DNA of 64,000 bases from assembly GCA_905213325.1 (NCBI GenBank), contig CAJMHW010000003.1:45441-109440 (forward strand). Reading direction: 5' to 3'. Under the pieces are notes generated by a model. It saw only the letters and a program-made list of their open reading frames with translations. It made no database searches and had not been told where the DNA came from. A program made the translations under genes and the position numbers. Shown here one piece after another: positions 1-9,640 of this stretch. Origin of the DNA: Collinsella aerofaciens (GTDB lineage: Bacteria; Actinomycetota; Coriobacteriia; Coriobacteriales; Coriobacteriaceae). The stretch's first letter is position 1; every line of letters begins with the position of its first letter.

Positions 1-162
1 AAACCCAGCCTCGGGGACCAGACGACCCTCGAGCTTGCGCGACTGGCCCACGAACACAACGTGGTGGCCACGGTCACGCAGCTCTTCGGCCAAGGCGAGC
101 GCGGGGTTGATGTGTCCTGCCGTGCCGCCGGCTGCAATAGCAACGGTCATTTTATCGGTCAT
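1..162 (-). CDS. murG: MurG, N-terminal part (cut by window edge)
   Basis: UDP-N-acetylglucosamine transferase that converts lipid I to lipid II on the inner face of the membrane. Only the first 54 codons are in the window. They encode an N-terminal Rossmann start with the glycine-rich loop AAGGTAGHINPALALAEEL, as expected for the lipid-binding N domain of MurG. The ATG at 162 overlaps the ftsW stop by 11 bp, so the two are probably translationally coupled. Identity rests on the loop motif and on its place after ftsW in a dcw cluster. Confidence 0.88.
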   Translation of the reverse strand, partial: MTDKMTVAIAAGGTAGHINPALALAEELRDRGHHVVFVGQSRKLEGRLVPEAGF

Positions 163-1678
163 GGTAGTCCCTTCGTACACGCGGTCCCTGGTCGTCGGTA
201 CGCAGACGCGCCGACGGGTCCGAGTTCAAATCGATTCGATTATATCCGCCGCCCGCGTTGCGAGGGCTGGGGCGCTGCGGACGACCTTGCGGAGCCATTC
301 GCGGGCGTGGACGAGCTGCCGGCTCGGATGCAGAACCATCCAGAACGGTAAAGCCGCTACGCGAAGGTCGTTCACCGCGCACATGGGCTACGCCGGCGGT
401 GCTCTCGTCCATAACGGCAAAGCTCTCACGGCGGCGGTCATACTCATCGCGGCGGGCGCTCTCGTACGAAACGCGCAGGATCAACCCGGCAAGCATAAGC
501 GACACAATAATCGACGAACCGCCGTAGCTAATAAACGGCAACGGTTTGCCCGTCATGGGAAACACGTTGAGGATGCCCAGCGCGTTAATCAAAAACTGCA
601 CTGCGAGAATGACCGCGGAGCCAGACGCCATGAGCGCGCCCCGACGATCGGTCGCCTGCTCGGCAATGCGAAACGCCGAGTAGATCAGCATCGCAAACAT
701 CAAGAAGAACAGCACGGTTCCGACAAAGCCGACTTCCTCGCCAATGATAGCCAGGATGTAGTCATTGTGCGCCTCGGGCAGATACGAGTACTTCATGGTT
801 GAGTTGCCGATGCCACGGCCGAACAGACCGCCCGAGGCAAAGGCCATGATGGCAAGCGTGGCCTGATAGCCGTCACCATACTCGTCGGCCCAAGGGTTCA
901 AGGCAACCTGAATACGCACCATACGGTACGGCTCTGCGACAAGCGCAATCACGATCACGAGAATGCCGAAGATTAGCACGCCGATGATAAATCTGGGGTC
1001 GAGACCCGCAAACAACGCCATGCACATGAGGGTCAACAGGATGATCAGGACAGTACCGAAATCGGGCTGGATAAAGATCAGAAAGAGCGAAATGCCCAGG
1101 TAGATGCCCATCTTGCGAAGGAATTCGTTGATGTTGCCACCGGGCGAAAAGAAGCGATCGAGCATGATGGCCGAATACGCAATGGCAAATGGCTTTAAAA
1201 ACTCGGAAGGCTGGAACTGAATGCCGGCGATGTTGAGCCAGCGCGTGGCGCCACGGCTGCCGCTGCCCACCAAGAACACCAGAAGCAGTAGCCCTATCAT
1301 GCCGATAAGGAAGATCCTGAGCACATCCTCCCCAAACCAGCTGTCCGGCAAGATGCGCACGATGGCAACCATAGCCAGCACGCCAACTCCGGCAAACGCG
1401 GCTTGTCGAAACAGAAAAAACGTCGCCGAGCCATTCTCGTGCAGCGCCTCGACCGAAGACGCCGAGTACACCATCAGCAGGCCAAAGCACACCAAGGTAA
1501 ACAGGCAGGCCATGAATATCAAACGGGGGCGCATGATACGGGCGGGAACGCCGGCAATATAGCGTTCGCTAAACGTCTGCCCGCCGCGACCGGAACGCGG
1601 TGTGCTGCGCCGCGAGGAAGCACGGTCCGAGTCGGGCCTCCTCATACCTTGTCGGGGGCTCTCCTCTCTCACCGGCAA
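152..1678 (-). CDS. ftsW: FtsW, SEDS-family septal peptidoglycan polymerase
   Basis: 508-aa SEDS protein that polymerises lipid II glycan strands at the division septum with a class B PBP partner. An ~50-residue charged cytoplasmic N-terminus is followed by about ten membrane segments. SEDS hallmarks are present: the WLNIAGIQFQPSEFLKPF region, the loop PEAHNDYILAIIGEEVGFVG and the C-terminal GKPLPFISYGGSS signature. A basic, Pro/Arg-rich cytoplasmic tail of about 100 residues follows the last helix and is longer than in many homologues. Its position between murD and murG favours FtsW over RodA. Confidence 0.95.
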   Translation of the reverse strand: MPVREESPRQGMRRPDSDRASSRRSTPRSGRGGQTFSERYIAGVPARIMRPRLIFMACLFTLVCFGLLMVYSASSVEALHENGSATFFLFRQAAFAGVGVLAMVAIVRILPDSWFGEDVLRIFLIGMIGLLLLVFLVGSGSRGATRWLNIAGIQFQPSEFLKPFAIAYSAIMLDRFFSPGGNINEFLRKMGIYLGISLFLIFIQPDFGTVLIILLTLMCMALFAGLDPRFIIGVLIFGILVIVIALVAEPYRMVRIQVALNPWADEYGDGYQATLAIMAFASGGLFGRGIGNSTMKYSYLPEAHNDYILAIIGEEVGFVGTVLFFLMFAMLIYSAFRIAEQATDRRGALMASGSAVILAVQFLINALGILNVFPMTGKPLPFISYGGSSIIVSLMLAGLILRVSYESARRDEYDRRRESFAVMDESTAGVAHVRGERPSRSGFTVLDGSASEPAARPRPRMAPQGRPQRPSPRNAGGGYNRIDLNSDPSARLRTDDQGPRVRRDYHDR

Positions 1679-1681
1679 CCC

Positions 1682-3088
1682 CTATTCCATTTGCGATTTC
1701 GCCGCAGCGGCAAGCTGGGCCACATAGTCCTTAAACACGCGGCCGCGCTCCTCATAGCCCGAGAACTCATCGAACGAAGAGCAGGCAGGAGAAAGTAAGA
1801 TCACGTCGCCACGGCTCGACAGCGAACGGGCGACGTCCACGGCATCGCGCAGGTCATCCGCCTGGGCGATATCCACGTCACCATCGACATCGGCCTCGTC
1901 CATAGCGGCGGTAAAGCGCTCGCGCGCATCGCCAAAGCAAACGACCGAGCGCACGTTGTCCATAACGACGCGGGCAAAGTCCGCAAGCGGCGTACCCTTA
2001 TCGTGGCCGCCGAGCAGCAAAATCACATCGTCGTCGGGAAACGCCGTCAGGGCCTTTTCGACTGCATCGGTGTTCGTTGCCTTGGAATCGTTGACATAGC
2101 GCACGCCATCGATCTCGCCACAGGGCTCAACGCGGTGCTCCAGCGGCTGGAACGATGCCAAACCACGGCAAATGCCCTCGGGATCGGCACCGACGGCCAA
2201 AGCAGCCGTGGCAGCACATAGGGCATTGATGACATTGTGATGGCCCGAGATCTTGAGCTCGGAAGTGGCGACAAGCTGAGTCTCGACGCCCTTCAGGCGG
2301 ACGACCAACTTGCCGTCGCGCACAAAGGCGGCGTCTGCACCCTCGGGCTCGTCAAAAGCGACCTTGCAGATGCGGCGGCCCGGCATGTAGATGTACTCAT
2401 CGAACTCATGGATGCCGGCATCCTCAACGTCGATAACCACGAGGTCGTCGTCGACCATATTCTCGAACAACTTGATCTTGGCAAGCGCATAGTTCTTGTG
2501 GCTCTTGTGCCAGCCCAGGTGGTCGGGCGTGATGTTGAGCAGCACCGCCACGCGAGGATGAAGCTCGGCGGTCGTAGCAATCTGATAACTCGACAGCTCG
2601 GCCACAAACCACTCATTATGTGCGCGGCCGTCGATCTCGTTCACGGGCGGCTCACCGATATTGCCGACGGCCACGCTGGCTTCACCGGCGGCCTTGAGCA
2701 GATAATCAGTCAGCGACGTGGTAGTTGTCTTGCCGTTGGTGCCCGTGATGGCAATCCAATTTTGGGGAGACAAGCGATAGGCAAACTCGGGCTCGCCCAT
2801 AATCTGAGCGGCATGCTCACGCCCCGCCTTAAAGAAGGACGAGAACTCCGAAATACCCGGGCATGTCACGCACACGTCATAGGCGCCCTCGACCTGTTCG
2901 GCCCCATAGACAAACGACGCACCAGCAGCCTCGAGCGCACGCGTGGCGTCATTGGGCTCAGAGGTGCCGCCGCCATACACGGTAACGGCGCTTACGCGCT
3001 CGGGATGTGCCAGCGCCCAGCGGGCGACATCGAGACCGGATTTGCCCTGACCCAAAACGAGCAGGCTAAAGACATCAGCAAGAGGCAT
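1682..3088 (-). CDS. murD: MurD, UDP-MurNAc-L-Ala:D-Glu ligase
   Basis: 468-aa cytoplasmic Mur ligase that adds D-glutamate to UDP-MurNAc-L-alanine using ATP. The N-terminal Rossmann domain starts with LVLGQGKSGLDVAR; the central ATPase P-loop ITGTNGKTTTTS is at about residues 114-125; the C-terminal domain has the ligase motif RYVNDSKATNTDA and DVILLLGGHDKG. It ends 3 bp before ftsW begins and starts 9 bp after mraY ends, so it is an internal gene of one transcript. Length and motifs are typical of MurD. Confidence 0.96.
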   Translation of the reverse strand: MPLADVFSLLVLGQGKSGLDVARWALAHPERVSAVTVYGGGTSEPNDATRALEAAGASFVYGAEQVEGAYDVCVTCPGISEFSSFFKAGREHAAQIMGEPEFAYRLSPQNWIAITGTNGKTTTTSLTDYLLKAAGEASVAVGNIGEPPVNEIDGRAHNEWFVAELSSYQIATTAELHPRVAVLLNITPDHLGWHKSHKNYALAKIKLFENMVDDDLVVIDVEDAGIHEFDEYIYMPGRRICKVAFDEPEGADAAFVRDGKLVVRLKGVETQLVATSELKISGHHNVINALCAATAALAVGADPEGICRGLASFQPLEHRVEPCGEIDGVRYVNDSKATNTDAVEKALTAFPDDDVILLLGGHDKGTPLADFARVVMDNVRSVVCFGDARERFTAAMDEADVDGDVDIAQADDLRDAVDVARSLSSRGDVILLSPACSSFDEFSGYEERGRVFKDYVAQLAAAAKSQME

Positions 3089-3097
3089 GAAAGACCA

Positions 3098-4117
3098 CTA
3101 TCCCAACTGGAAGAACAAAGCAAGGCCAACGGCACCAAAGGCCGCAGCGATAATCCAAAAACGGATGACGACCTTGGTCTCGGCCCAGCCCTTCTTTTCG
3201 AAATGATGATGGATGGGCGCCATAAGGAAGACGCGCTTGTGCGTAAAGTGGAAGTAGACAACCTGAATCATGACCGACAGGGTCTCAACGATAAACAGGC
3301 CGCCGATGATGAGGGAGACGACCTCGGTGTTGGTCATGATGGACGTGCAGGCAAACGCGGCGCCCAGGGCAAGCGAGCCGGTATCGCCCATAAAGATGCT
3401 CGCCGGATAGCAGTTGAACCACAGAAAGCCCAAGCAGGCACCGGCACACGCGGTGCAGAAGATGGACAGGTTCACGTCTCCGTGCAAAAACGCCATGGCA
3501 GCCATGGCGAGCATGGCGATCATGGAGGTGCCGCCAGCAAGACCGTCAAGGCCATCGGTCAGGTTCACGGCATTAGAAAGACCGGCGATCATCAGCCAGC
3601 AAAAGACAATGTAGAGCCACGGGAACGAAAGGCCGCAGATGGTGGTCGAAAGAACACCGAGGTCAATCGTCAGGCCGCCGGGAAAACGAATCTCGGGGGC
3701 GACGCCGCACCAGTTGACGGCAAGTACCGTAAAGGTGACACAGATAATGGTTAGGCCGATCATCTTGGCATGAGGCGTCAGACCGAGCGAGCGCCCGTGC
3801 GTAACGGAGGTCAGGTCGTCGATCAGGCCCAGCACGCCGGTCGCCAGCGTGGCGAGCAGCACGAGCACGAGCTCGGTGGTGAGCTTGCCTATCAGCAGGC
3901 AGGTCAGCGAGATCGCGACGAGGATGACAACGCCACCCATGGTGGGCGTTCCCTGCTTAACCAAATGACGCTTGGGGCCGTCGGCACGAACCTGCTGGCC
4001 GATACCCTCGACCTTGAGCAGCTTGATCCACCACGGCATGAGCAGCAGCGCAATGGCAGCGGCGATGCCAAGCCCCAAAAAAGCCTGATACGTTGGATAC
4101 GAGGGATTGCCGAACAT
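3098..4117 (-). CDS. mraY: MraY, phospho-MurNAc-pentapeptide transferase
   Basis: 339-aa polytopic membrane enzyme that transfers phospho-MurNAc-pentapeptide to undecaprenyl phosphate to form lipid I. About ten hydrophobic helices are visible. Family motifs include the acidic LIDDLTSVTHGRSLGL loop, NAVNLTDGLDGLAGG, GDTGSLALG and the MAPIHHHFEKKG loop. The start at 4117 lies 3 bp after the murF stop, fitting tight operon packing. Confidence 0.96.
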   Translation of the reverse strand: MFGNPSYPTYQAFLGLGIAAAIALLLMPWWIKLLKVEGIGQQVRADGPKRHLVKQGTPTMGGVVILVAISLTCLLIGKLTTELVLVLLATLATGVLGLIDDLTSVTHGRSLGLTPHAKMIGLTIICVTFTVLAVNWCGVAPEIRFPGGLTIDLGVLSTTICGLSFPWLYIVFCWLMIAGLSNAVNLTDGLDGLAGGTSMIAMLAMAAMAFLHGDVNLSIFCTACAGACLGFLWFNCYPASIFMGDTGSLALGAAFACTSIMTNTEVVSLIIGGLFIVETLSVMIQVVYFHFTHKRVFLMAPIHHHFEKKGWAETKVVIRFWIIAAAFGAVGLALFFQLG

Positions 4118-4120
4118 GGG

Positions 4121-5545
4121 CTAGCACACACCTTCCACAAAGCGGTCGAGCTCAACAAAACGGGAACCCTTGACCAGTACAACATCATGTTTTTCAAGCG
4201 CGCCGCCCATGCGGTCGAGCACCTGCTGATAATCGGAGAACACCTGGATGCGGTCCTCGTCCATGCCCATCATGCGCGCGGCATCGGCCATAAGCTGGGC
4301 CAGCTCACCACCCACGCACGCCAGCATGTCGAGCTTCTTGGCGGCGGCATAGGCGCCCACGAGCTCATGCATGCGAGGAGCCTCATCGCCCATCTCGCCC
4401 ATCTCGCCCAGGATCGCCATACGAGACCCCGTGCACGAAAGCGAGCACAGCAGATCGAGGCCAGCAGCCATAGATTCGGCACTGGCGTTATAGGAATCGT
4501 CAATGACGCGGGCACCGCTCTTGGCGCGCTTGATCTCCTGGCGGTGACCGGTGATCGTGAGGCCTCTAAAGGCAGCATCGATCTGCTCGGGCGTCACGCC
4601 CAGGCGATAGGCAACTGCGGCGGCCTTAACGGCATTTGGGACGGACTGCACGCCGGGGATGGCAAGCATGGTATCGGTCGTCTCACCCTGGCCAAAATCG
4701 AGCGTAAAGACCGGACGGCCCTCGTCATCAACACGAATGTCGCGGGCACGGACCTCATCATCGTCCGAGACGCCGGCCAGCATCACGTCGATACCAGCAG
4801 GCTGGGCGAACGTATCGCGAATGAACGGTGTATAGTCGTCCTCGCCGCCCAAAACCAGCAGCGGCAAGAAGTCGCCGGCGGCGCACATACCCTGGACAAT
4901 CTCGGCCTTAGCGCGGGCGATGTTCTCGCGGCTACCCAAAATGCCGATATGAGAGGTACCAATCTTGCTCACGATGGCAAGGTTGGGATTGGCGGACTGG
5001 GACAGGCGCTCAATCTCGTGGAAATGGTTCATGCCCATCTCGAGCACCAGGACCTCGGTATCGGCCGGAGCGGAAAGCACCGTGAGCGGCATGCCGATCA
5101 GGTTATTGAAATTGCCCTTGGTGGCCCAGACACGATAGCGCTTGGCGAGCACGGCGGCGAGCACGTCCTTGGTCGTCGTCTTGCCGATGGAACCGGTAAT
5201 ACCAACGACCAGGCAGCCAAGCTCCAGGCGATACGCGTGCGCCAAACGCAGCAGAAACTCCTCGGGATCATCGGTCAGCAAGATGGCACAGCCCTTGTCC
5301 TGCGCCAGCGAGACCAGCTCGGCCTCGGGCTCACGCGTCATCACGACGGCGCCGGCACCCGACTGGACGGCACGGGAAGCAAAATCATTGCCGTCGACGT
5401 TTTCACCGGGAAAGGCGACGAAAATCGTCCCTTCCTCGACCTGGCGCGAGTCGATAACGCACCCGCGGCATACCCGATCGGCTTCTCCCGTCACGGTTCG
5501 GGCCCCAGTTGCGGCCGCGAGGTTGTTGACGGCGATCTCTATCAT
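4121..5545 (-). CDS. murF: MurF, UDP-MurNAc-tripeptide:D-Ala-D-Ala ligase
   Basis: 474-aa Mur ligase that adds D-Ala-D-Ala to complete the cytoplasmic pentapeptide precursor. The N-terminal domain shows VIDSRQVEEGTIFVAFPG, the ATPase P-loop is GSIGKTTTK (residues 118-126) and the C-terminal domain contains VIDDSYNASAESM. A GGGGAGC-type ribosome site lies 6 nt upstream of the ATG. The 126-bp gap before it, unusually wide for this operon, contains a TACAAT hexamer (minus strand, near 5584-5589) that might be an internal -10, but no convincing -35 was found. Confidence 0.95.
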   Translation of the reverse strand: MIEIAVNNLAAATGARTVTGEADRVCRGCVIDSRQVEEGTIFVAFPGENVDGNDFASRAVQSGAGAVVMTREPEAELVSLAQDKGCAILLTDDPEEFLLRLAHAYRLELGCLVVGITGSIGKTTTKDVLAAVLAKRYRVWATKGNFNNLIGMPLTVLSAPADTEVLVLEMGMNHFHEIERLSQSANPNLAIVSKIGTSHIGILGSRENIARAKAEIVQGMCAAGDFLPLLVLGGEDDYTPFIRDTFAQPAGIDVMLAGVSDDDEVRARDIRVDDEGRPVFTLDFGQGETTDTMLAIPGVQSVPNAVKAAAVAYRLGVTPEQIDAAFRGLTITGHRQEIKRAKSGARVIDDSYNASAESMAAGLDLLCSLSCTGSRMAILGEMGEMGDEAPRMHELVGAYAAAKKLDMLACVGGELAQLMADAARMMGMDEDRIQVFSDYQQVLDRMGGALEKHDVVLVKGSRFVELDRFVEGVC

Positions 5546-5671
5546 TGCAGCTCCCCTGTAAACCTAATAATGCTATCGGCGTATTGTATCCCAGCGCCGC
5601 ACATGCGTGGTGCAGGGCATGTGAACACCCTCATATGGGACAACAAACCACGCCCCAAAGATTGTAACCCC

Positions 5672-7537
5672 CTACTTCGTGTGCGGGATACCCAGCACGT
5701 CGAGCGCGTTGGCCATAATGGACTGGAACGGCACCGCAGCGGCATCTGAGCCGCTCGGCGTTCCGTCGAGCGTGATATAGCACAGCACCTTGGGCGATTG
5801 TGCCGGTGCAAAGCCCATAAAGGACGACATGTAGTTCTCCTTGAGGTAGCCGCCGTTCTCGTCGGCACGTTCGGCCGTACCGGTCTTACCCGCTACGTCA
5901 TAGCCGTCAACCGCGCCGCCAACGCCCGTTCCCTCGGACACGACCGTCTGCATGCACGATGTCACCTGGGATGCGGCGTCCTCCGAAATCGCGCGCTCGC
6001 CTTCGCCCCAGTCCTTCTCGTCGCCTTTGCTGGACTTATAGAAGTGCGGTGTCATCATCACGCCGCCGTTGGCGATGCCGCCCACGGCACGTGCGATCTC
6101 AATCGGCGAGACAGACAGTGCCTGTCCAAAGCTCATCGAGCCCAGCGTGGCGCCGTCATACTGGTCACGCTCCTTGACGATACCCAGGCTCTCGCCCGGA
6201 AAATCTACACCAGAGCTGTGACCGATGCCCCACTTGTCCACATAGGTGGCAAAGTCGTCGGCACCGATCTTGCGCCCCACCAGGACAAAGCCCACGTTGG
6301 ACGAACGGCGCATCATCTCGCGCACATCCATGGTCATGGCGTAGTCGCGCTTGTCGGCATCGGTGACGGTATCGTCGCCCACCTTGATGCTCGCCGGCAC
6401 CTCAAACGACGTACTCGATCGCACGACACCCAAGTCGAAGCCGGCGCCCGCCACGAGCGTCTTAAAGACCGAGCCGGGCTCGTAGGCGTCGGTGACCAGG
6501 CGCAAGTTCATATCCTCGGTCTTGGCGTTTTCCAGATCGGTCTGGTCGTAAGTCGGATACGAGCAGGCTGCCAAGATCTCGCCTGTCGTAGGATCGGTGA
6601 CCAGCGCCGAGCCGTTCTTGGCCTTTGTCTTCTCGACAGCCTCTGCCAGGGCATCCTCGGCCGCACGCTGGATATTGACGTCGAGCGTCGTCACGATATC
6701 AACGCCGTCGACCGCAGCCACCTTTTTATAGGCACCGCCCGCGATATAGCTGCCGTCCCTCGCGCGCTCGCGTACGAGAGAACCGTTCGTGCCGGTCAGA
6801 AGCTTGTTGTATTGCTTTTCGAGACCCGTCAAGCCGTCGTTGTCTACATTCACTACACCCAGCACCTGCGATGCCAGATTGCCGTATGGATATACACGCT
6901 TCATGGCCTGCTCAAAAAGCACGCCGGGCAGGTTCTTCTTCTCCAGCGCCGCAACATCGTCTTCGTCCACCTGGCGCTTGATATACACCCAGGTTCCATC
7001 GGACTCGACGAGCTTGCGGCAGGTCTTTTTATCGATTCCAGTTGCCTTGACCAGCGCCGACACCGTCTTGTCAACATCCTCGACAAGCTGCGGGTTCACG
7101 GCGATGTTGCGACATTCGACCGACGACGCCAACACGTTGCCGTTGCGGTCGTAGATGGTGCCGCGTTTGGCATAGAGGGTCTGCGCAAGCAGGCGGCGCG
7201 CATCGGCACGCTCGCGCAGTTTATCGGCTTCGACAATTTGATAGTCGGCAAGGCGAAAGACGCCCAAGCCCAAGCCAAGCCCAATGAAGCCCATGACGGC
7301 TTTGCGGCGAGGCAGAGGCGCGCCTGTGAGCCATTCGGTCGACGAACTCTTGCGCGACCTGGTGTTATGCACTTGAGGGCCGCCCGAGCCGCGAAGTCGC
7401 GACGCCGGGTCGTTGCCACGGGACTGCCCGGCGTTGTAAGATTGCCGACCCGTTCCTTGATAACCAGAACGTCCCCGCGACGAGGGACGTCCAGAACCGC
7501 GGCCCCCATCGGAACCGCGGCGATAGTCATTTGTCAT
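5672..7537 (-). CDS. Class B penicillin-binding protein (FtsI/SpoVD type transpeptidase)
   Basis: 621-aa septal transpeptidase that cross-links peptidoglycan and probably works with FtsW. The first 75 residues are Gly/Arg/Ser-rich and cytoplasmic, then one membrane anchor follows (about residues 80-98) and a PBP dimerisation domain. The transpeptidase motifs are all present: S356-V-F-K, S412-S-N and K551-T-G. There is no PASTA repeat after the KTG box, since the protein ends about 70 residues later, which is closer to FtsI than to PASTA-bearing PBP2x. It follows the ftsL-like gene by 17 bp. Confidence 0.93.
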   Translation of the reverse strand: MTNDYRRGSDGGRGSGRPSSRGRSGYQGTGRQSYNAGQSRGNDPASRLRGSGGPQVHNTRSRKSSSTEWLTGAPLPRRKAVMGFIGLGLGLGVFRLADYQIVEADKLRERADARRLLAQTLYAKRGTIYDRNGNVLASSVECRNIAVNPQLVEDVDKTVSALVKATGIDKKTCRKLVESDGTWVYIKRQVDEDDVAALEKKNLPGVLFEQAMKRVYPYGNLASQVLGVVNVDNDGLTGLEKQYNKLLTGTNGSLVRERARDGSYIAGGAYKKVAAVDGVDIVTTLDVNIQRAAEDALAEAVEKTKAKNGSALVTDPTTGEILAACSYPTYDQTDLENAKTEDMNLRLVTDAYEPGSVFKTLVAGAGFDLGVVRSSTSFEVPASIKVGDDTVTDADKRDYAMTMDVREMMRRSSNVGFVLVGRKIGADDFATYVDKWGIGHSSGVDFPGESLGIVKERDQYDGATLGSMSFGQALSVSPIEIARAVGGIANGGVMMTPHFYKSSKGDEKDWGEGERAISEDAASQVTSCMQTVVSEGTGVGGAVDGYDVAGKTGTAERADENGGYLKENYMSSFMGFAPAQSPKVLCYITLDGTPSGSDAAAVPFQSIMANALDVLGIPHTK

Positions 7538-7554
7538 ACTCAGCTACCGTCTTG

Positions 7555-8025
7555 CTACTGAGCGGTCGCGGTCGCGTTGGCGCCCGCGGCTGCATCCTGC
7601 GAAAAGTCAAGTGTAACGCTCTCGCCGGGCTCCACCATGCCATAAGCGCCCGCAAGGTCGCGAATGCGCGTGTCGGCGCCATAGACCGAATGCATGACCT
7701 CCAGGTCGGAGCTCTCATCGGTCGCCTTTTCGAGCGTGTTGGTAAGCTCGGCGTTGCTGTTGAGCACCTGGGCCGTAACGCCGGCGAGCGCCACGCGGGC
7801 GACGCCGATCGTCATGAAGATAGCCGCAATGATGCAAAACGTTTTAAGAACGCTCATGAAAACCGGGCTTACCACCTGGTTTGCCTGACGGCCCGCGCCC
7901 GTGTAGACATCAAAGCGCGGCGCGCGCTGCTCACGGGGAGCAACGGGGGCCTGCGGCGTCTCACGATAGGCGGGCATGGCGTTCATATCATAGGCGAGTG
8001 CTGCGCTTGAAGTGTTGTAGCCCAT
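7555..8025 (-). CDS. FtsL/DivIC-like bitopic division protein
   Basis: 156-aa protein with an ~60-residue cytoplasmic N-terminus, one membrane helix (about residues 58-80) and a short predicted extracytoplasmic coiled coil, followed by a predicted beta segment, the architecture of FtsL. FtsL bridges FtsQ-DivIC to the FtsWI synthase. Sequence alone is weak, as FtsL diverges quickly; the assignment rests mainly on topology and on its invariant place between rsmH and the PBP gene. A GGGAGG site lies 9 nt upstream of the ATG. Confidence 0.8.
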   Translation of the reverse strand: MGYNTSSAALAYDMNAMPAYRETPQAPVAPREQRAPRFDVYTGAGRQANQVVSPVFMSVLKTFCIIAAIFMTIGVARVALAGVTAQVLNSNAELTNTLEKATDESSDLEVMHSVYGADTRIRDLAGAYGMVEPGESVTLDFSQDAAAGANATATAQ

Positions 8026-8115
8026 GATATGCCGCCTCCCATCCCGAGTACGTTGGTAGTGTGTTTAAGCTTCGTTTATGGTGCGAGCGGGAGGTCCAAT
8101 ATCGCGCGGTCGCGT

Positions 8116-9081
8116 CTACAGACGCTGCGCCACGCGGATTTTGGCTGATCTCGCCCGAGGGTTGCGCTCAACCTCATCAGGCTGGGCAACCAAGGGTTTG
8201 CGGGTGATGACCTTGAGTATCGGCACGTTGCCGCACACGCACACCGGAATCTCCGGCGGACACGTGCACCCCTGGCTCATCTCCTTAAAGTGGTTCTTTA
8301 CGATACGGTCCTCGAGCGAGTGATACGAGATGACGCAGATACGTCCGCCCGGGTTGAGCCACCTGGTGGCGGCATCAAGCCCTCGTTCGAGCACATCGAG
8401 CTCGTGATTGACCTCGATGCGAATGGCCTGGAAACTTTTCTTGGCCGGGTGTCCACCATGCCGACGAGCGGCAGCCGGGATACCCGCCTTGATGATCTCG
8501 ACAAATTGGCCGGTGGTTTCGATCGGTTCTTGCTCGCGGCGGCGCACGATCTCGCGCGCGATCTGCGAGGCGAACTTCTCTTCGCCGTAGACGCGTAGAA
8601 TCCGGGCGAGGTCGTGTTCGTTATAGGTGTTGATGACCTCAGCTGCGTTTAAGGTGTTATTACCCGGATCCATCCGCATGTCCAATGGGGCGTCCTCGTT
8701 ATACGAAAAACCCCTGCCAGGGATATCGAGTTGCGGCGACGAAACGCCCAAATCGAACAGGAAGCCATCGACCCCGGGCACCTCGGCCGAGCAAAGCAGC
8801 TCGTCCAAGTCGCCGAAGTTGCCCTTCAGCAGCTGGTGCGGAACGCCGGGAACCTCGCGGTCCAGCCGGGCGCCAGCGGCCTCGAGGGCCATGTCGTCCT
8901 GATCGACGCCGAGCAAAAGGCCCGTCTCCCCCACCTGCGCGGCCATCTTTACCGAATGACCGGCACCGCCAAGGGTGCAATCGCAGACAACGGAGCCGCT
9001 CTTTAGCCGCAGCGACTCAAGCACTTCGCCGAGCATGACAGGTTCATGCCGATATTCTTGTGTCAAGATCCCACGCTCCAT
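8116..9081 (-). CDS. rsmH: RsmH, 16S rRNA m4C1402 methyltransferase
   Basis: 321-aa SAM-dependent enzyme that N4-methylates C1402 in the decoding centre of 16S rRNA. It opens with YRHEPVMLGEVLESL, has the SAM motif VCDCTLGGAGHS, LFDLGVSSPQLD and PAKKSFQAIRIEVN, and ends with ISYHSLEDRIVKNHF and the cysteine-containing TCPPEIPVCVCG segment, all RsmH (MraW) signatures. It follows mraZ by 20 bp, the standard mraZ-rsmH arrangement. Confidence 0.96.
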   Translation of the reverse strand: MERGILTQEYRHEPVMLGEVLESLRLKSGSVVCDCTLGGAGHSVKMAAQVGETGLLLGVDQDDMALEAAGARLDREVPGVPHQLLKGNFGDLDELLCSAEVPGVDGFLFDLGVSSPQLDIPGRGFSYNEDAPLDMRMDPGNNTLNAAEVINTYNEHDLARILRVYGEEKFASQIAREIVRRREQEPIETTGQFVEIIKAGIPAAARRHGGHPAKKSFQAIRIEVNHELDVLERGLDAATRWLNPGGRICVISYHSLEDRIVKNHFKEMSQGCTCPPEIPVCVCGNVPILKVITRKPLVAQPDEVERNPRARSAKIRVAQRL

Positions 9082-9101
9082 CCGTTACCCGTGCCTTGCC
9101 C

Positions 9102-9536
9102 TTACGAGAAGAAGAGGTCCAGCAGGGCCTCATCGTCATCGTCCTCATCGGCCGCGGCGCGATCCCAAACCTCAAGGTGGTCGTAGTTGCCCACAACCGT
9201 GACCTCGCGGTCGAGGTTCGCCTGCTTGCGGAGAGACTCGGAAAGACCGATACGACCGGCACTGTCCACATCCATCGACGTGGTGCGCTTGTTGATCGCC
9301 CTCATGAGCTTCTGGTCATTAATGTCACGCGGGTTAAAACCCTCGTGGCCCTCACGACCCGCGAAGAGTCCTTCGACCCACTTATCGAAGGCCTCGGCAG
9401 AGAACACGTACAGAGCATCGACATCCAGGGCTTTGAACACGCGAACGTGCTCTCCAAGCTCCTCGCGAAGAGGTGCAGGCAGGGACAGACGACCTTTTGC
9501 ATCGAGATTGCGCTCGTATGCACCAGTCATTCCCAT
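9102..9536 (-). CDS. mraZ: MraZ, transcriptional regulator of the dcw cluster
   Basis: 144-aa AbrB-like protein, first gene of the operon. It contains two SpoVT/AbrB-type repeats: YERNLDAKGRLSLPAPLREEL at the N-terminus and TSMDVDSAGRIGLSESLRKQ in the second half. MraZ proteins in other bacteria bind direct repeats in their own promoter and control the dcw cluster. A strong AGGGGAGGG ribosome site precedes the ATG. The C-terminus is acidic, with a run of Asp/Glu. TGGGG-type repeats just upstream fit autoregulation (see the regulatory entries). Confidence 0.94.
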   Translation of the reverse strand: MGMTGAYERNLDAKGRLSLPAPLREELGEHVRVFKALDVDALYVFSAEAFDKWVEGLFAGREGHEGFNPRDINDQKLMRAINKRTTSMDVDSAGRIGLSESLRKQANLDREVTVVGNYDHLEVWDRAAADEDDDDEALLDLFFS

Positions 9537-9572
9537 GTGCGCCCTCCCCTCGGTTACTCAGATGGCACGTAC

Positions 9573-9589
9573 GCGGGGAACCACCCCGC
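9573..9589. promoter_or_regulatory. Palindrome GCGGGG-N5-CCCCGC downstream of the mraZ promoter
   Basis: Perfect 6-bp arms around AACCA, 37 bp from a sister palindrome with the same GGGGAACC-R-CCCC core at 9611-9625. It lies about 15 bp beyond the predicted -10 box, in the mraZ 5' leader. Two copies of one palindrome bracketing a start site suggest an operator pair; the binding protein is unknown. Confidence 0.5.
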
Positions 9590-9604
9590 CTGTCGACGTC
9601 ATTA

Positions 9605-9633
9605 ATAATATGGGGAACCGCCCCATTTTTCAA
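9605..9633 (-). promoter_or_regulatory. Predicted sigma-70 promoter of the mraZ/dcw operon
   Basis: On the minus strand, TTGAAA (9628-9633) and TATTAT (9605-9610) are separated by exactly 17 bp. The spacer is almost filled by the palindrome TGGGG-CGGTT-CCCCA (9611-9625). A protein bound there would sit between -35 and -10. The ATG of mraZ is about 70 bp downstream. Confidence 0.65.
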
Positions 9634-9640
9634 CACCTTT